Assembly (NCBI RefSeq): GCF_028765165.1 | Contig: NZ_JARADB010000001.1 | Coordinates: forward strand, 1,550,001-1,614,000 | Direction of reading: 5' to 3' | From: Paenibacillus sp. MAHUQ-63 | Lineage (GTDB): Bacteria; Bacillota; Bacilli; Paenibacillales; NBRC-103111 | Length of the DNA stretch: 64,000 bases | Translations under genes and position numbers: made by a program | Shown: piece by piece, positions 1 through 10,256 of the stretch | Position numbering within the stretch: position 1 is the stretch's first letter | How the letters are laid out: each line of letters begins with the position of its first letter | Notes under the pieces: generated by a model | Told to the model about the DNA's origin: nothing | Seen by the model: only the letters and a program-made list of their open reading frames with translations | Databases searched by the model: none

Positions 1-1024
1 CCAGATTGACCGCTGTATAGTCTTTCTGATAAATGGAACGCTCGTCGTTAATATTCAAGTGCGAGTGCCCCGATAAAACAACAACCTGCGGAAAGTCTTT
101 CAAATCCGTATTCAAATTCGCATTGGTCGCTTGCTGTCCATCCATGACCGTGCCGGAAATCGGGTGGTGCAGCGTAATGAAGATCGGCTTATTCCGATTC
201 GCCGGGTCTGAGGTTAACTCCGACAGCCGTCCCTTGAGCCAATTTCTTTGCCCTGTGTCGCCATTATAGCTGTTCCCATTGAGGAAGAAGAAGGAATAGC
301 CTTTGATCGTTTTCTCATAGTAGCCGCCCGGCTGATCCGTAAACCACTCGGCAGGATAACCGTTTCTGACATTGGAAACCGCAGCGTCATGGTTGCCTAT
401 GGCAACTTGAACAGGCAGGTTGGACCAGTTTTTGCGTGCCATCTGCTCATTGATTACATCGCGAACAAACGTATGATGGGCGCCTTTGCCATTGCTGTTG
501 TCATTAATCAGATCTCCTGCAATGACAATAGCGTCCGGATTCGGGAAAATGGAAGAAAGGACATCGAAATTGCTCTCATAGAGAGCTCGCGTTCTGGCAT
601 CACTTTCGGGCGTACCCGGCTCCAGATGGACATCCGACCATGCAGCGAACTTCAGCAGCGGCTGTTCGGCCGTCTTGATGATGTACCCGTACGTCCCGGC
701 AGTACTCCATACGCCGTCTTTCACGGCAATGACCGAAATGTTCGTGGATTCTGAGAGAGCGATCTGAGTCCCTGTAAATTTAAGGCTTGTTTCATCAGGC
801 AATGTGCCGTCTAGCGTATAATAGATGTCTGTCCCTGGGGTTGTGGTGGTGAGTGTAACTTGGATGGCATGTTCGTAGCGGCCTGCAGGCATGGAGGGTA
901 TTGGCTTGTCGATAGTGGTTGCGGCGAATACGGGTGGAGTAAATCCCGCTCCTGCCGAATACACAGCGGAGCAAGCGATGGTGCAAGCCATGAGTGCGGA
1001 CACGAATTTCTTGGCATTCAACAT
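1..1024 (-). CDS. Secreted calcineurin-like metallophosphoesterase, 3' end cut by window edge
   Basis: The frame is open from an ATG at 1024 to base 1 (341 codons) with no stop, so the C-terminus lies outside the window. AAGGAGG sits about 7 bases before the ATG. Residues 1-35 form a signal peptide ending near FAA. Residues 45-115 resemble the chitobiase C-terminal beta-sandwich found beside many extracellular phosphoesterases (PGTDIYYTLDGTLPD). The phosphoesterase domain follows, with metal-ligand motifs in order: SDVHLEPG (130), GDLINDN (170), GNHD (210), HHPISG (286) and SGHSH (318). Such enzymes hydrolyse phosphomono- or diesters outside the membrane using two metal ions; the substrate cannot be read here. 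It lies downstream of mgtC and the phosphonate operon with a 264-base gap, so it may have its own promoter. A 92-base piece (12-103) is repeated exactly at 11087-11178. Confidence 0.88.
   Translation of the reverse strand, partial: MLNAKKFVSALMACTIACSAVYSAGAGFTPPVFAATTIDKPIPSMPAGRYEHAIQVTLTTTTPGTDIYYTLDGTLPDETSLKFTGTQIALSESTNISVIAVKDGVWSTAGTYGYIIKTAEQPLLKFAAWSDVHLEPGTPESDARTRALYESNFDVLSSIFPNPDAIVIAGDLINDNSNGKGAHHTFVRDVINEQMARKNWSNLPVQVAIGNHDAAVSNVRNGYPAEWFTDQPGGYYEKTIKGYSFFFLNGNSYNGDTGQRNWLKGRLSELTSDPANRNKPIFITLHHPISGTVMDGQQATNANLNTDLKDFPQVVVLSGHSHLNINDERSIYQKDYTAVNL
12..103 (+). repeat. 92-bp perfect direct repeat, copy 1 (inside phosphoesterase gene)
   Basis: This stretch of the metallophosphoesterase gene, about codons 308-338 and including the GHSH metal motif, occurs again without a mismatch at 11087-11178 in the same orientation. 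Flanking bases differ immediately on both sides. Confidence 0.97.
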
Positions 1025-1288
1025 GTGGAGCCTCCTTCAAACATATTGATGGATAATTTCATGCATGGAGCCGGCGAGCAAATCAATGATGTATGGGTAA
1101 CATTAGCTGTCGTCACCCCCTTAACAAATTTAAAACAACACGCAATCGTTGATTTACACGATGTTTAATTGCATTTTATTGTTTCTTTGTTATTGGAGTG
1201 TTACTTGCGTTTGATGGTTTTGTAAATATACCGGCTTGTGCTGAGCTCGAAAGAAGATTTCGACCACAAACGATGCATCAGTTTTGGT

Positions 1289-1969
1289 TTACCTGCTTTC
1301 AATTTCCACATAAGAAACATGCTCAACGGATTTCAGTGAAGCATATATATCCGTTACTTGCACTTTTTCATACGTTAACAACTTCAATTCCATTTGGTTG
1401 GAGCTTCCTTCTACATCTTTCACTTTGACGCGTTCCACTTGCATGTTTAATTCCTTCAGCCTTTTGAAAATCCGGTTGGGGTCCTGGCTCTGGTAACAAA
1501 CAATTCTTACTTCCAGGTATCTTTGTTGGAGTGAACGGGGACCGATCAACTTGATGATGACAGGAAACAGATTGACGGACAGAATAATGAAGATGACGGC
1601 TACAAATGCCTGCATATAATATCCGGCGCCTGTCGCTATGCCAAGCGCCGAAGCCGACCACACCATAGACGCTGTGGTCAGCCCGGAAATTTCATCATTG
1701 CTTTTTCTTAAAATAACGCCTGCACCCAAGAATCCGACCCCGCTTACGATTTGCGCAGCGAGCCGCATCGGATCCATATTGGTGTGGCCTGGCATAGAGA
1801 ACTTGCTTACAGACTCAATGGAGACCATCGTAATTAAGCAGCTTGCAACGGCAATGACCATGTTCGTCTTCATGCCCACCGGCTTATGCTTTAGCTGTCG
1901 ATCAATGCCAATCAGCATGCCCAGAAATAGAGCAATACCCAGCTTGATAACAAAGGGAGACATCAACAC
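1289..1969 (-). CDS. mgtC: MgtC/SapB family membrane protein
   Basis: A 226-residue protein with the usual MgtC layout: four to five hydrophobic segments in residues 1-140, then a soluble C-terminal ACT-like domain (150-226). Family signatures are GIDRQLKHKPVGMKTN (21-36), GVGFLGAGVI (77-86) and GLTTAS (96-101). MgtC proteins act in the cytoplasmic membrane and are linked to growth at low Mg2+ and to ATP/phosphate homeostasis; they are not simple Mg2+ pumps. The start is a GTG at 1969, about 12 bases after GGAG; an ATG at 1963 is also possible. It begins 47 bases after ald with no obvious terminator between, so it may be read through from the phosphonate operon, which would fit a phosphate-linked role (inference). 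Confidence 0.88.
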   Translation of the reverse strand: MLMSPFVIKLGIALFLGMLIGIDRQLKHKPVGMKTNMVIAVASCLITMVSIESVSKFSMPGHTNMDPMRLAAQIVSGVGFLGAGVILRKSNDEISGLTTASMVWSASALGIATGAGYYMQAFVAVIFIILSVNLFPVIIKLIGPRSLQQRYLEVRIVCYQSQDPNRIFKRLKELNMQVERVKVKDVEGSSNQMELKLLTYEKVQVTDIYASLKSVEHVSYVEIESR

Positions 1970-2016
1970 CGATTTTCCCCACTCCTTTCCTCTCGCTTCT
2001 TGCAGTACGCGCGAGG

Positions 2017-3150
2017 CTATACGGAAACGGACAGATCGTTCAATACCGTATCGATCTCCACATAGGGATACCCGTGCGCTTCAGCAACAGCTTTATACGT
2101 GACTTTGCCTTCAATCGTGTTGAAACCTTTGGCCAAATCCTTACGCAGCAGTCCGGCTTCTCGATAGCCTTTATTCGCAATTTGCAAGCCATAGCCTATC
2201 GTCACGTTCGTTAATGCCACTGTCGATGTCTTGGCGACCGCCCCGGGCATATTGGCGACGGCATAATGCACAACGCCGTGCTTCACATACGTCGGATTGC
2301 TGTGGGTTGTAATTCGGTCGATCGTTTCAATCGAGCCGCCCTGATCAATCGCAACATCCACGATGACGGAACCGGGTTTCATCGTTTTCACAACCGCTTC
2401 CGTCACGAGCCGTGGCGCACGGCTCCCCGGTATCAATACGGCACCGATAAGCAGATCCGCTTTCTTAACCGCCTCCGCAATATTGCTTCCATGCGACATT
2501 AACGTGCGCAGACGTCCCTGAAATTGATCATCCAGCTCACGCAGGCGCTCCGCATTGACATCAAGCAGCGTCACGCTTGCGCCTAAGCCGACGGCCATTT
2601 TCGCCGCTTGCGTCCCTACGACGCCGCCACCGATAATGACAACTTCAGCCGGCGCTACGCCAGGAACGCCGCCGAGAAGAATCCCTTTGCCGCCCTTTGA
2701 CTTCTCCAGAAATTGGGCGCCGATTTGAATGGACATCCGGCCGGCGACCTCACTCATCGGCGTCAGAAGCGGCAGCGAGCCGTTGTTCAATTGAATGGTT
2801 TCATAGGCGATAGCGATCACTTTCTTTTCGGTTAACGCACGAGTTAGCTCCGGCTCCGCTGCAAGATGCAGGTAAGTAAACAGAATTAATCCTTCGCGAA
2901 AATACGCGTACTCTTCGGCAAGCGGTTCTTTGACTTTAAGAACCATTTCAGCCGACCAAGCATCCCTGGCGGAAGGAACGATTATCGCACCTGCTGCGAT
3001 ATAATCTTCATCTGCAAAGCCGCTCCCAGAACCGGCGCTAGCTTCTACCCAAACCTCATGCCCGTTATGTTGAAAAGTGACGACACCGGCAGGTGTCAGG
3101 CCAACCCGATTTTCATTGTTCTTTATTTCTTTCGGCACGCCAATAATCAT
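2017..3150 (-). CDS. ald: Alanine dehydrogenase
   Basis: A 377-residue NAD-dependent L-alanine dehydrogenase (L-alanine + NAD+ + H2O to pyruvate + NH4+ + NADH). The N-terminus [16 protein letters not shown] is the family signature. Active-site Lys and His lie in VLKVKEP and YLHLAAE (residues about 72-95), and the NAD-binding glycine motif is GGGVVGT (about 174-180). ATGs occur at 3156 and 3150; 3150 matches the family start and is better spaced from AAAGGAG. It is the last enzyme of the phosphonate operon, 20 bases after phnW. PhnW turns pyruvate into alanine, so Ald can return pyruvate and release the AEP nitrogen as ammonia; this link is inferred from gene order. The chemistry assignment is secure, the dedicated role is not. 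Confidence 0.96.
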   Translation of the reverse strand: MIIGVPKEIKNNENRVGLTPAGVVTFQHNGHEVWVEASAGSGSGFADEDYIAAGAIIVPSARDAWSAEMVLKVKEPLAEEYAYFREGLILFTYLHLAAEPELTRALTEKKVIAIAYETIQLNNGSLPLLTPMSEVAGRMSIQIGAQFLEKSKGGKGILLGGVPGVAPAEVVIIGGGVVGTQAAKMAVGLGASVTLLDVNAERLRELDDQFQGRLRTLMSHGSNIAEAVKKADLLIGAVLIPGSRAPRLVTEAVVKTMKPGSVIVDVAIDQGGSIETIDRITTHSNPTYVKHGVVHYAVANMPGAVAKTSTVALTNVTIGYGLQIANKGYREAGLLRKDLAKGFNTIEGKVTYKAVAEAHGYPYVEIDTVLNDLSVSV

Positions 3151-3169
3151 ACTCATTCATCTCCTTTAG

Positions 3170-4312
3170 TTAGGTCCAAAACGTTTCTTGCTGTATCGCA
3201 TCGACAAGACGAATCATATCTTCTACCTGCACTTCTCCGATGTTACCGATCCGGAACGTGTTCGCATTCGTAATTTTGCCCGGATAAATCACAAAGCCTC
3301 TGCGCTTCAATTTCTCATATAACGTTTGGAACTGGAAGGCCTCGCTTTCCGGGTAAAGAAACGAGGTGATGATCGGCGATTGCAATGGCTCCGGCAGCAG
3401 CGTTTCAAAACCGAGCATTTTCATCCCGCGAACGAGCACCCGTTGGTTTGCTTTGTAACGGTTATGTCTGGCGATGATTCCGCCTTCGTCTGCAAGCTCT
3501 TTCAGCGCTTCATAGAAAGCCCGGACAACGTGAGTCGGCGATGTAAAACGCCATTTTCCATTGTAATTTTCCATTTTATCCCATTGGTCATATAGATCGA
3601 GGGAATGAGAACGGGCCCACCCTGCGCATTTTTTCATCTCATCAATTTTGGCGATGATAAAACCGAATCCGGGTACGCCTTGGATGCACTTGTTCGCGCT
3701 GCTGATCAGAAAATCAATTTGCAGCTCCGCTATATCCATCGGAATTCCGCCGAAAGAGCTCATCGCATCCACAATATAGGTTTTGTTGTATTTTTTAGCA
3801 ATTACACCGACGCCTTTGATCGGATTTAACATGCCTGTCGTCGTTTCGCAATGAACAACCGCTACATGCGTGATATCCGTTTCCTTAAGAAGCAATTGCT
3901 CCAATTGGCCCAAGTCAGGCGGAGCAACCTCTCCGTTATCCAAAAGAACGAGCGGGATGTTCAGCATTCTTGCCATCTGCGCCATCCGCTGGCCGTAAGC
4001 GCCATTCGCCATGACGAGAAGCTTGCCATGCGGCGGAATCACGCTTCCGATGACGGATTCCACGCAAAACGACCCGCTGCCTTGCATCAGAACCGAGCTA
4101 TAAAGCGAAGTTTCTTTCGTCGCTAATTGTACAAGCCTGCCGCGAATATCCTGAACAATTCGATTATAGTCGTCATCCCATGTGCACCAGTCTTTCAGCA
4201 TGGCCGCTTTCACCCTTTTGCTCGTCGATAGCGGTCCGGGCGTCAAAAGCAAATACGGGTTGTCTTCGATCAGATCCATATTCATCGTTGCAGTCACATT
4301 TGTTCTGTTCAT
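3170..4312 (-). CDS. phnW: 2-aminoethylphosphonate--pyruvate transaminase
   Basis: A 380-residue PLP enzyme that moves the amino group of 2-aminoethylphosphonate to pyruvate, giving phosphonoacetaldehyde and L-alanine, in the cytoplasm. Class V aminotransferase features are visible: TPGPLSTS (24-31), VVHCETTTG with the substrate-proximal Glu (152-160), the PLP-nitrogen Asp in [11 protein letters not shown] (near 182), and the Schiff-base Lys in [12 protein letters not shown] (Lys208). The length is close to known PhnW. The start ATG at 4312 directly abuts the phnX stop at 4313, so the two pathway enzymes are translationally coupled. Nothing is missing or broken. Confidence 0.97.
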   Translation of the reverse strand: MNRTNVTATMNMDLIEDNPYLLLTPGPLSTSKRVKAAMLKDWCTWDDDYNRIVQDIRGRLVQLATKETSLYSSVLMQGSGSFCVESVIGSVIPPHGKLLVMANGAYGQRMAQMARMLNIPLVLLDNGEVAPPDLGQLEQLLLKETDITHVAVVHCETTTGMLNPIKGVGVIAKKYNKTYIVDAMSSFGGIPMDIAELQIDFLISSANKCIQGVPGFGFIIAKIDEMKKCAGWARSHSLDLYDQWDKMENYNGKWRFTSPTHVVRAFYEALKELADEGGIIARHNRYKANQRVLVRGMKMLGFETLLPEPLQSPIITSFLYPESEAFQFQTLYEKLKRRGFVIYPGKITNANTFRIGNIGEVQVEDMIRLVDAIQQETFWT

Positions 4313-5128
4313 CTATTGCTCGCCTCCTGCCATACGGGCATTAATGTCATCGATGACGTGCACAAGATCGCCGATCGACGGGATTACATAATGCGCTCCC
4401 GCCTCGAAGAAACGTTTCTCAACGACATTCATTTTCGCTTTCAATGCTTCGGCAGGCAGAGCGTTCACTTCCTCCTCGGTAAGCCCGAGCTCGCTTCCGC
4501 CCTTCACGACGCCAACGCTCCATGCGCCGGCATTGACGCCTTCCTGGATATCGCTGACTGTATCCCCAACTTTGACAATCGACTTAAAAGGATAAACCCC
4601 CAAATTCATGGCATTTACGTAACACATCCAAGGATACGGCCTACCTGCGATCACTTCGGTAGGAGTCACCAACGAATCCGGCTCATAGCCTTTCCTTTTG
4701 GCTTCCCGGCTGACGACCTTCATCATTTCTGCGGTATATCCGGTCGTTGAACCGATTTTCAACCCTCTTGCCCGCAATTCTTTCACTAAGTCCAAGGCGC
4801 CAGGAATTGGATCCGTATAGGCCGGTAAAATATCAAAGAGCATCGGTTCAAAATCGGCATACAAATCATCCACATCTGCGTCTATCGGCAATGCGCCATA
4901 TTTATCCTTCCATAATTGAGCGATTCGCGGTATGCGGCATAAGGTTTGGATATGATCCCATTTCAAAAGCCCCATCGGGCCGCGAGCCTCTTCGGCGGTA
5001 ATGGCAATCCCCCGTTTTTCGAAAATTCGGAGAAACACGTCCAAAGGCGCGAAACACCCGTAATCCACCATCGTACCTGCCCAATCAAAAATAACCGCTT
5101 GAATCTGATTTTCAATACTTTTCGCCAC
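4313..5128 (-). CDS. phnX: Phosphonoacetaldehyde hydrolase (phosphonatase)
   Basis: A haloacid-dehalogenase-fold enzyme of about 271 residues that cleaves the C-P bond of phosphonoacetaldehyde to acetaldehyde and phosphate. The nucleophile Asp is in FDWAGTMVDYG (near residue 15), the Schiff-base Lys specific to phosphonatases is in MGLLKWDHI (near 56), and later HAD motifs GSTTGYT and VGDTVSDI are present. An ATG at 5137 directly touches AAAGGG, too close for a ribosome; a GTG at 5128, 9 bases after that element, is the better start. It lies 35 bases after the DeoR gene and abuts phnW. Acetaldehyde produced here could be used by AdhE (21.6-24.2 kb), but nothing in the sequence shows that link. 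Confidence 0.96.
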   Translation of the reverse strand: MAKSIENQIQAVIFDWAGTMVDYGCFAPLDVFLRIFEKRGIAITAEEARGPMGLLKWDHIQTLCRIPRIAQLWKDKYGALPIDADVDDLYADFEPMLFDILPAYTDPIPGALDLVKELRARGLKIGSTTGYTAEMMKVVSREAKRKGYEPDSLVTPTEVIAGRPYPWMCYVNAMNLGVYPFKSIVKVGDTVSDIQEGVNAGAWSVGVVKGGSELGLTEEEVNALPAEALKAKMNVVEKRFFEAGAHYVIPSIGDLVHVIDDINARMAGGEQ

Positions 5129-5162
5129 TAAAACCATCCCTTTCCAAGTCTCTTCATTATCG

Positions 5163-5948
5163 TTATTCGGATGCGATCCACGCTACACCCATATGCTCTA
5201 ATTCAGGTTTCCAGGCTTCCGGTGCGGGAACTCCGCTGACAATGATGTCAATGTCCTGCAAATCCGACATTTTATGAAATTGCACCATGCCGATTTTGGA
5301 ATGGTCGGAAACCACAATATTCGTTTTGGCATGCTCCATCAACTTCCGTGCGAATTTTCCGCGCTCCTCATCGAACGCTGTAATTCCCTTGTCGATCATC
5401 ATCCCATCAATGGAGATAAACGCTTTGTCCGCATAAAAATTAGTTACCAGCTTCTCAGCTAGCGAGCCTACCACCCTGAATTGCATCGAACTGACTTTAC
5501 CGCCAATAAAAAATAGTTCCCCTGTGTAAAGCTCCCTGTTCTTATAATCAATGAGCGAGTAAAGCGCAGGGAAAGAGTTTGTCAAGATCGTGAGATTTGT
5601 CTTATCAAGTAAATGTTCAATCATCTGCAGCGTCGTTGAGCCGTCATCGATGAAAATCACTTCATTGTCCTGGACGAGCGCTGCGGCGGCCTTGCCGATC
5701 CTTCGTTTTTCGTCCGCATGCAGCACTTCCCTTATCAAATGGGAGGGCTCTTCGCGAGAACGGTTCACCCTCACCGCCCCTCCATAGACCCGTTTCAGCT
5801 TGTTAGCCTCTTCGAGATCCTCCAGATACCTGCGGATCGTTTCGGAAGAGACTTGCAGCACTTCCACAAGCTCATTGGTAATGACCTTGCCTTCCGATTG
5901 TATGAGTTGAAGAATATACGCTTTACGTTCTTCCCCGATTAATGACAC
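5163..5948 (-). CDS. DeoR-family regulator of the phosphonate operon
   Basis: A 261-residue DeoR/GlpR-type transcription factor. An N-terminal winged helix-turn-helix (ILQLIQSEGKVITNELVEVL, then SSETIRRYLEDLEE, residues 13-48) precedes a sugar-isomerase-like sensor domain with the DeoR signatures DDGSTT and LTILTNS, and VSDHSKIG near 220. The start is GTG at 5948, preceded by GGAGG at a 9-base spacing. It is embedded between the permease and phnX genes, so it probably autoregulates the operon. The effector is not evident; DeoR proteins usually sense phosphorylated metabolites, so phosphonoacetaldehyde or AEP is possible (inference). A/T-rich inverted repeats at 10061-10147 are candidate operators. 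Confidence 0.9.
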   Translation of the reverse strand: MSLIGEERKAYILQLIQSEGKVITNELVEVLQVSSETIRRYLEDLEEANKLKRVYGGAVRVNRSREEPSHLIREVLHADEKRRIGKAAAALVQDNEVIFIDDGSTTLQMIEHLLDKTNLTILTNSFPALYSLIDYKNRELYTGELFFIGGKVSSMQFRVVGSLAEKLVTNFYADKAFISIDGMMIDKGITAFDEERGKFARKLMEHAKTNIVVSDHSKIGMVQFHKMSDLQDIDIIVSGVPAPEAWKPELEHMGVAWIASE

Positions 5949-5969
5949 GCACAGTAACCTCCTTGCCCG

Positions 5970-7697
5970 TTACTTTCGAATTTGCCATGCCTCTGTCTTC
6001 CTTCTTATTTTCTTCGAAAGTACGGTGTACAGCAGTCTTACGATAATATTCGTAAGCACAATGAGTACCGCCATGGCCGCAGCCGCTGCAACGTCGCCGG
6101 CATCCTCCATATTCACCAGGGCAACCGCAGCCAGATTCAAATCCGCAGATCTCAGAAACACAACGGCTGAAACGGTAACCATCGAGTTGACAAAGAAATA
6201 CATAGCAATTTCAAGAATGGCCGGCAGACACATCGGAACCGTTACTTTTAGCAATGTTCTGTAGAAAGGGACGCGCATCGATTCGGAAACGAGCTCAAAT
6301 TCTTTATCCAGCTTCTTCAGCGCAGTCATCGCTGTGACGAACGGCACGCCATAGAAGTGAGTGATATTCGCCAGCACCAGGATCACCATCGTTCCGTAAA
6401 TCCAGTTCAAGGGATTGCCCGGATTGTTAAAGAAGAAAATGTAGGCCAGACCAATTACCATACCGGGCAGTGCAAGCGGCAATACGGACAGAAAATAGCC
6501 TATCTGCCGAAGACCGTTCAAATGACGCGATTTCTCAATCAAATAAGCAAATAAAAAGGTGATGAACGTTCCTGCTATCGCCGTAAACAGCGACACTTGC
6601 AAGCTGGTCCAGAACGGGTCGAGGCCGGAGCCTGCGACGTTGGAAAAGTCATAATGCTTGAAGCTGAAACTTAAATTGTAAGGCCAAACTTTCATCAATG
6701 AAGCACAGACAATCGTGATTAATGGGATAAGAATTCCGGTAGAAATAATCAAACCAAATAGTTGATATAGCGTATCGCGAGTTTTACCGGCATGAATTCG
6801 GTAAGGCGTCGATTTGGATGAAAGCATGGAACGCTGTTTTCGTTCAACCATCCGGTCAACGGCAAAGGCGAGAATAGCGGGTATCGTTAACAAAATGCCA
6901 ACCGTAGCACCCATCGACATATTTTGCTGTCCGATGACTTGCTTATAAATATCCGTCGCCAATACGTTGAATTTGCCGCCGATCGCTTGCGGCGCTCCGA
7001 AATCCGTAAAGCAGGCAGTGAAACAAACAAAGATCGCGCTGATTAAACCATACTTGACCGAAGGCAGCGTAACCGTCAAAAACACCCGCGCTTTGCTCGC
7101 TCCCAATGTTTCCGCGGCTTCGTACAGACGCTGATCCGTAATGGACAGGGCGGTAATGAAAATAAGAAACGCTTGCGGGAACAAGTAAATCACTTCGGAT
7201 ATGATGATGCCCACGGGCCCGTATATCTGGATATGAATGCCGCTAGGCAATAATCCGAACAAGCCATTGGTGAGCAGCCCCTGATTGCCGAATAAATACG
7301 TTAAGGCTATGCCGTGCATCATCGTCGGTTCAAAAAGCGGCAGCATCGCGACATAGTACAAGTAGGATTTGCCGCGGATGGCCGTTCGGCTAATTCCGTA
7401 CGCATACAGAAAAGCCAGCGTGACGGCAATGCCGGTTGATGCCAATGAAACGTTTATCGTATTCCATAACGATTGCGCCAAAGAAGGCGTAGTAAAATAT
7501 TTGATAAAATTCTGAATCCCGATAAATTCAGCTTTGGCGTTGAAGAAAGCTTTACTGAACAATAAACAGAGCGGCACGAATGTCGTGATTAACAGGGTGA
7601 CAACAAGTACGGCAATAAGGGTATTTTGCAAATTAAAAAGTTCTCGGTAGTTATGGCGAACAGGCGGCATCCATGTGGCAGTCGGCTTCTCCATCAT
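5970..7697 (-). CDS. AEP ABC transporter permease, two fused membrane domains
   Basis: A 575-residue inner-membrane protein with about twelve transmembrane helices. It consists of two tandem ABC permease domains of the iron(III)/polyamine-like class. Each half carries an EAA loop that contacts the ATPase: [17 protein letters not shown] (about residues 193-209) and [17 protein letters not shown] (about 482-498). One-piece double permeases of this size occur in the PhnSTU2-type 2-aminoethylphosphonate importers. The gene overlaps the ATPase stop by four bases (7694-7697, ATGA), showing tight coupling, and DeoR follows after 21 bases. Substrate assignment rests on the flanking phnW and phnX. Confidence 0.92.
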   Translation of the reverse strand: MMEKPTATWMPPVRHNYRELFNLQNTLIAVLVVTLLITTFVPLCLLFSKAFFNAKAEFIGIQNFIKYFTTPSLAQSLWNTINVSLASTGIAVTLAFLYAYGISRTAIRGKSYLYYVAMLPLFEPTMMHGIALTYLFGNQGLLTNGLFGLLPSGIHIQIYGPVGIIISEVIYLFPQAFLIFITALSITDQRLYEAAETLGASKARVFLTVTLPSVKYGLISAIFVCFTACFTDFGAPQAIGGKFNVLATDIYKQVIGQQNMSMGATVGILLTIPAILAFAVDRMVERKQRSMLSSKSTPYRIHAGKTRDTLYQLFGLIISTGILIPLITIVCASLMKVWPYNLSFSFKHYDFSNVAGSGLDPFWTSLQVSLFTAIAGTFITFLFAYLIEKSRHLNGLRQIGYFLSVLPLALPGMVIGLAYIFFFNNPGNPLNWIYGTMVILVLANITHFYGVPFVTAMTALKKLDKEFELVSESMRVPFYRTLLKVTVPMCLPAILEIAMYFFVNSMVTVSAVVFLRSADLNLAAVALVNMEDAGDVAAAAAMAVLIVLTNIIVRLLYTVLSKKIRRKTEAWQIRK

Positions 7698-8731
7698 GCA
7701 GTCACCATGGCATCCGGCGTAAACGTTATGAGCCTTTCTTGCGGGAACTCAACGGATACTTCAGAGAACTTCATCAAGCTCAGCTTATGCGCTTGCCCGG
7801 CAGATACATCCACGGCCAGCAGTTGATTCCCGATCAGATCTTTCAGCTCGCGAATCGGCTGCAGCAGCAATCTGTAAAACGGTCCTCTGAACTCCATATG
7901 TTTGACGACAGCTTGGTAGCCTGAGCCTGGAGAAGAAATGCGGATATGCTCTGGTCTGACAGCAAAATCGGTAAGCGGGAGGTTCCCTTTGTGCGGCCCG
8001 AAGGCCAGGAAATTAATGGATCCTATAAAATCGGCTACAAAAGGCGATTCCGGCTGATCGTACACCTGCTGAGGGGTTCCGATTTGCACCATTTCAGCAT
8101 TATTCATGACGACAATCCGATCGGCCATGGTCAAAGCCTCTTCTTGATCATGGGTGACCATAATCGTTGTAATGCCCAGCTTCTTTTGCAAATTGCATAT
8201 TTCTTCCCGCAGCTTGGTCCGAACTTTGGCGTCCAGTGCCGATAGCGGTTCATCCAACAGGAGAAAATCCGGCGATAAGATGAACGCTCTGGCTAGGGCA
8301 ATGCGCTGCTGTTGTCCGCCTGAAAGCTGGGCGGGATAACGGTCTTTCAAGTGCAGAAGATCGACCAGCGACAGCGCCTCGCTTACTTTTTCGTCGGTTA
8401 CACGCTTGGTGAGCTTTCTTCCTTGCAGCCCATAAGCCACATTCTGAGCGGCTGTTAAATTCGGAAATAGGGCGTAGGATTGAAAGACCATGCCGAAATT
8501 GCGTTTGGACGGCTGCAGCTGTGTGATGTCCCTGCCCCCAACCGTAATTCGCCCGCGTGTCGGCTTCTCAAGACCGGCGATAATGCGCAGCAGCGTCGTT
8601 TTGCCGCAGCCGCTCGGACCGAGCAAACAAATGAATTCGTTCTTACGAATGTCGATGTTGATGTCTCTAAGCGCCGTAAAGGAGTCGAATGTTTTGTTCA
8701 CACCTTGAATGGATAAATAGGCTTCTGGCAT
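7694..8731 (-). CDS. AEP ABC transporter ATP-binding protein
   Basis: A 345-residue ABC ATPase that powers the AEP importer at the inner face of the membrane. Walker A is GPSGCGKTT (38-46), the Q-loop is at FQSY (84), the signature is LSGGQQQR (136-143), Walker B is FLLLDEP (156-162), and the switch His lies in [11 protein letters not shown]. The C-terminal third is a TOBE-type regulatory domain with the AVRPEHIRI motif. The start at 8731 is chosen because AAGGAGG ends 6 bases before it; the frame stays open upstream without a better site. The stop overlaps the permease start by four bases. It resembles PotA/FbpC-type ATPases, so the substrate comes from context only. Confidence 0.94.
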   Translation of the reverse strand: MPEAYLSIQGVNKTFDSFTALRDINIDIRKNEFICLLGPSGCGKTTLLRIIAGLEKPTRGRITVGGRDITQLQPSKRNFGMVFQSYALFPNLTAAQNVAYGLQGRKLTKRVTDEKVSEALSLVDLLHLKDRYPAQLSGGQQQRIALARAFILSPDFLLLDEPLSALDAKVRTKLREEICNLQKKLGITTIMVTHDQEEALTMADRIVVMNNAEMVQIGTPQQVYDQPESPFVADFIGSINFLAFGPHKGNLPLTDFAVRPEHIRISSPGSGYQAVVKHMEFRGPFYRLLLQPIRELKDLIGNQLLAVDVSAGQAHKLSLMKFSEVSVEFPQERLITFTPDAMVTA

Positions 8732-8764
8732 AAGCTGCCTCCTTGAACTTAGATTGAGAAGCAA

Positions 8765-8800
8765 GCGGCTGCTCACAGCAACGGATGAATGAGCAGCCGC
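8765..8800 (-). other. Intercistronic stem-loop in phosphonate operon
   Basis: An 11-bp perfect stem (GCGGCTGCTCA with TGAGCAGCCGC) and a 14-base loop lie between the binding-protein stop and the ATPase start. No U-run follows on the minus strand, so it is unlikely to be a full terminator. In ABC operons such structures commonly stabilise the upstream binding-protein message, giving more of it than of the membrane parts (inference). Confidence 0.75.
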
Positions 8801-8816
8801 CCGGAAACTCGCTTGA

Positions 8817-9911
8817 CTATTTCGGCTCGCTCTTCGTGTTATACCGCTTATCCCATTCAGTCAAAATACTCTCGCGATTTTTCGCAGCTTCATTTAAATC
8901 ATTCTTGATTAACTGCTTGATCGGGTCTACTTTGTAACCTTCAGGAAGCTTGGAAGCGTCCGTTTTGATAGCCAAGATCGCGAAATTTTTGTTGTATTCT
9001 TGCATCGCTTCATCCGTAATGGCCCAATCGAGGAATTGTTGAGATACTTGTTTGATCGATTTCTTCTTAATAAGCGCATTGGCTTCTACATCCCAGCCTG
9101 AGCCTTCTTTCGGAAATACGACCTCAACCGGGGAACCTTTCTTCTGCTCTTGCAAACCGCGGTATCCGAAAGAAATGCCGATCGGGTACTCGCCTGTGCC
9201 GGCGAGCTTAGCCGGTTTCGACCCGGAATGGACGTACATGGCGATATTGTCATGCAGCTTGCTCATATAGTCCCATGCCTTGTCTTTGCCATCCAGTTGA
9301 ATAAATCCGGAGACGGTCAGGAAGCCTGTGCCTGAGGAAGACGGATTCGGCATTGTAATAAGGCCCTTGTATTCCGGTTTAATTAAATCCGCATAGGATT
9401 CGGGAATTGGCAGCTTGCGCTTCTCCATCTCTCTTTTGTTCACGATGAAAGCTGTTTCCCAAGCATCGATGCCAACCCAGTGCGCAGGTACATTTTTATC
9501 TTTAAAATCTGGCAGTATACGATCTACGCCCTGCGGAGCATAGGGCTCCAACTGATTGTTCTGATCAAGCACCAGCAAGCTTGTTGCCGCTAATCCCCAG
9601 ACAACGTCTGCTTGCGGATTTTCTTTCTCAGCCAGTAGCTTGGCCGTGATCACACCTGTCGAATCCCGGACAATGTTCATTTTGACATCAGGATATTTCT
9701 TCTTGTAGCTGGCCAAATAGTTCTTGATCGCATCGTCTTCCAGAGCCGTATAGACGGTTAATTCCTTGCTGGCAGTATCCAAACTCCCGGTTCCTGCCGG
9801 ACTTGCCGTCCCGGGGGTCGCCTCATTCATGGTTGCAGGTTTTCCGCACGCTGACAGTAATGATACCAATGTGGCCACAACGACTAAACTTTTAGTTAAT
9901 TTTTTTCTCAT
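8817..9911 (-). CDS. AEP ABC transporter substrate-binding lipoprotein
   Basis: A 364-residue extracellular binding protein anchored by a lipid. The signal peptide [18 protein letters not shown] ends in a lipobox LLSAC (Cys22). A Ser/Thr/Gly linker (25-45) leads into a bacterial type 1/6 solute-binding fold of the iron/phosphonate class ([11 protein letters not shown] at about 49, then [15 protein letters not shown], and [10 protein letters not shown]). This architecture matches PhnS2-type AEP-binding proteins. It is the first gene of the operon, 86 bases upstream of the ATPase with a stem-loop between. Specificity for AEP rather than another anion or metal complex is inferred from phnW and phnX downstream. 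Confidence 0.92.
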   Translation of the reverse strand: MRKKLTKSLVVVATLVSLLSACGKPATMNEATPGTASPAGTGSLDTASKELTVYTALEDDAIKNYLASYKKKYPDVKMNIVRDSTGVITAKLLAEKENPQADVVWGLAATSLLVLDQNNQLEPYAPQGVDRILPDFKDKNVPAHWVGIDAWETAFIVNKREMEKRKLPIPESYADLIKPEYKGLITMPNPSSSGTGFLTVSGFIQLDGKDKAWDYMSKLHDNIAMYVHSGSKPAKLAGTGEYPIGISFGYRGLQEQKKGSPVEVVFPKEGSGWDVEANALIKKKSIKQVSQQFLDWAITDEAMQEYNKNFAILAIKTDASKLPEGYKVDPIKQLIKNDLNEAAKNRESILTEWDKRYNTKSEPK

Positions 9912-10060
9912 TGTATCGATTCCTCTCCCTCTCCTGAGATCTGGCCTATCCGATGATCCGCACTCTTCTCTCTGCTTTCATTTTGTCTTCTCCAGGTGCT
10001 AAAGTCGTTTTCGATGATCGATCTTCGATCAAAGATCCCCCCCGCATCGTTATTAGCACA

Positions 10061-10147
10061 AAAACAAACTCAAAAACAACACTCATAAATTGAAATTAAT
10101 TGTTTTTAGTTGTTTTCATACGCAGATTATATGTTGTGTTTTGTTGT
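10061..10147. promoter_or_regulatory. Putative DeoR-type operator repeats of phosphonate operon
   Basis: The tract AAAACAAACTCAAAAACAAC (10061-10080) is mirrored by ATTGTTTTTAGTTGTTTTC at about 10099-10117, an inverted pair matching at almost every base. A third related piece, TGTTGTGTTTTGTTGTAT, follows at about 10132-10149. DeoR-family operators are often built from repeated TTTGTTT-like units, and the DeoR gene is in the operon that starts 150 bases away. Binding is inferred. Confidence 0.5.
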
Positions 10148-10256
10148 ATGTCAATGATCTTTATGTCATAATTCATAACATTATTTATGGTTTTATTGAA
10201 AGTTGATCCTGAATCATTAAAAACTGAAGAAAATAACCTCATTTAAGTCAAGTAAG

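Noticed and set aside
248..754. Plus-strand gene opposite the phosphoesterase
   Set aside because: The minus strand encodes an uninterrupted protein with signal peptide and all phosphoesterase motifs; the plus-strand frame has no ribosome binding site or recognisable motif.
1121..1137. PhoP box upstream of the phosphoesterase gene
   Set aside because: TTAACA-AATTT-AAAACA has the right period but the second hexamer is poor and the orientation is opposite to the gene.
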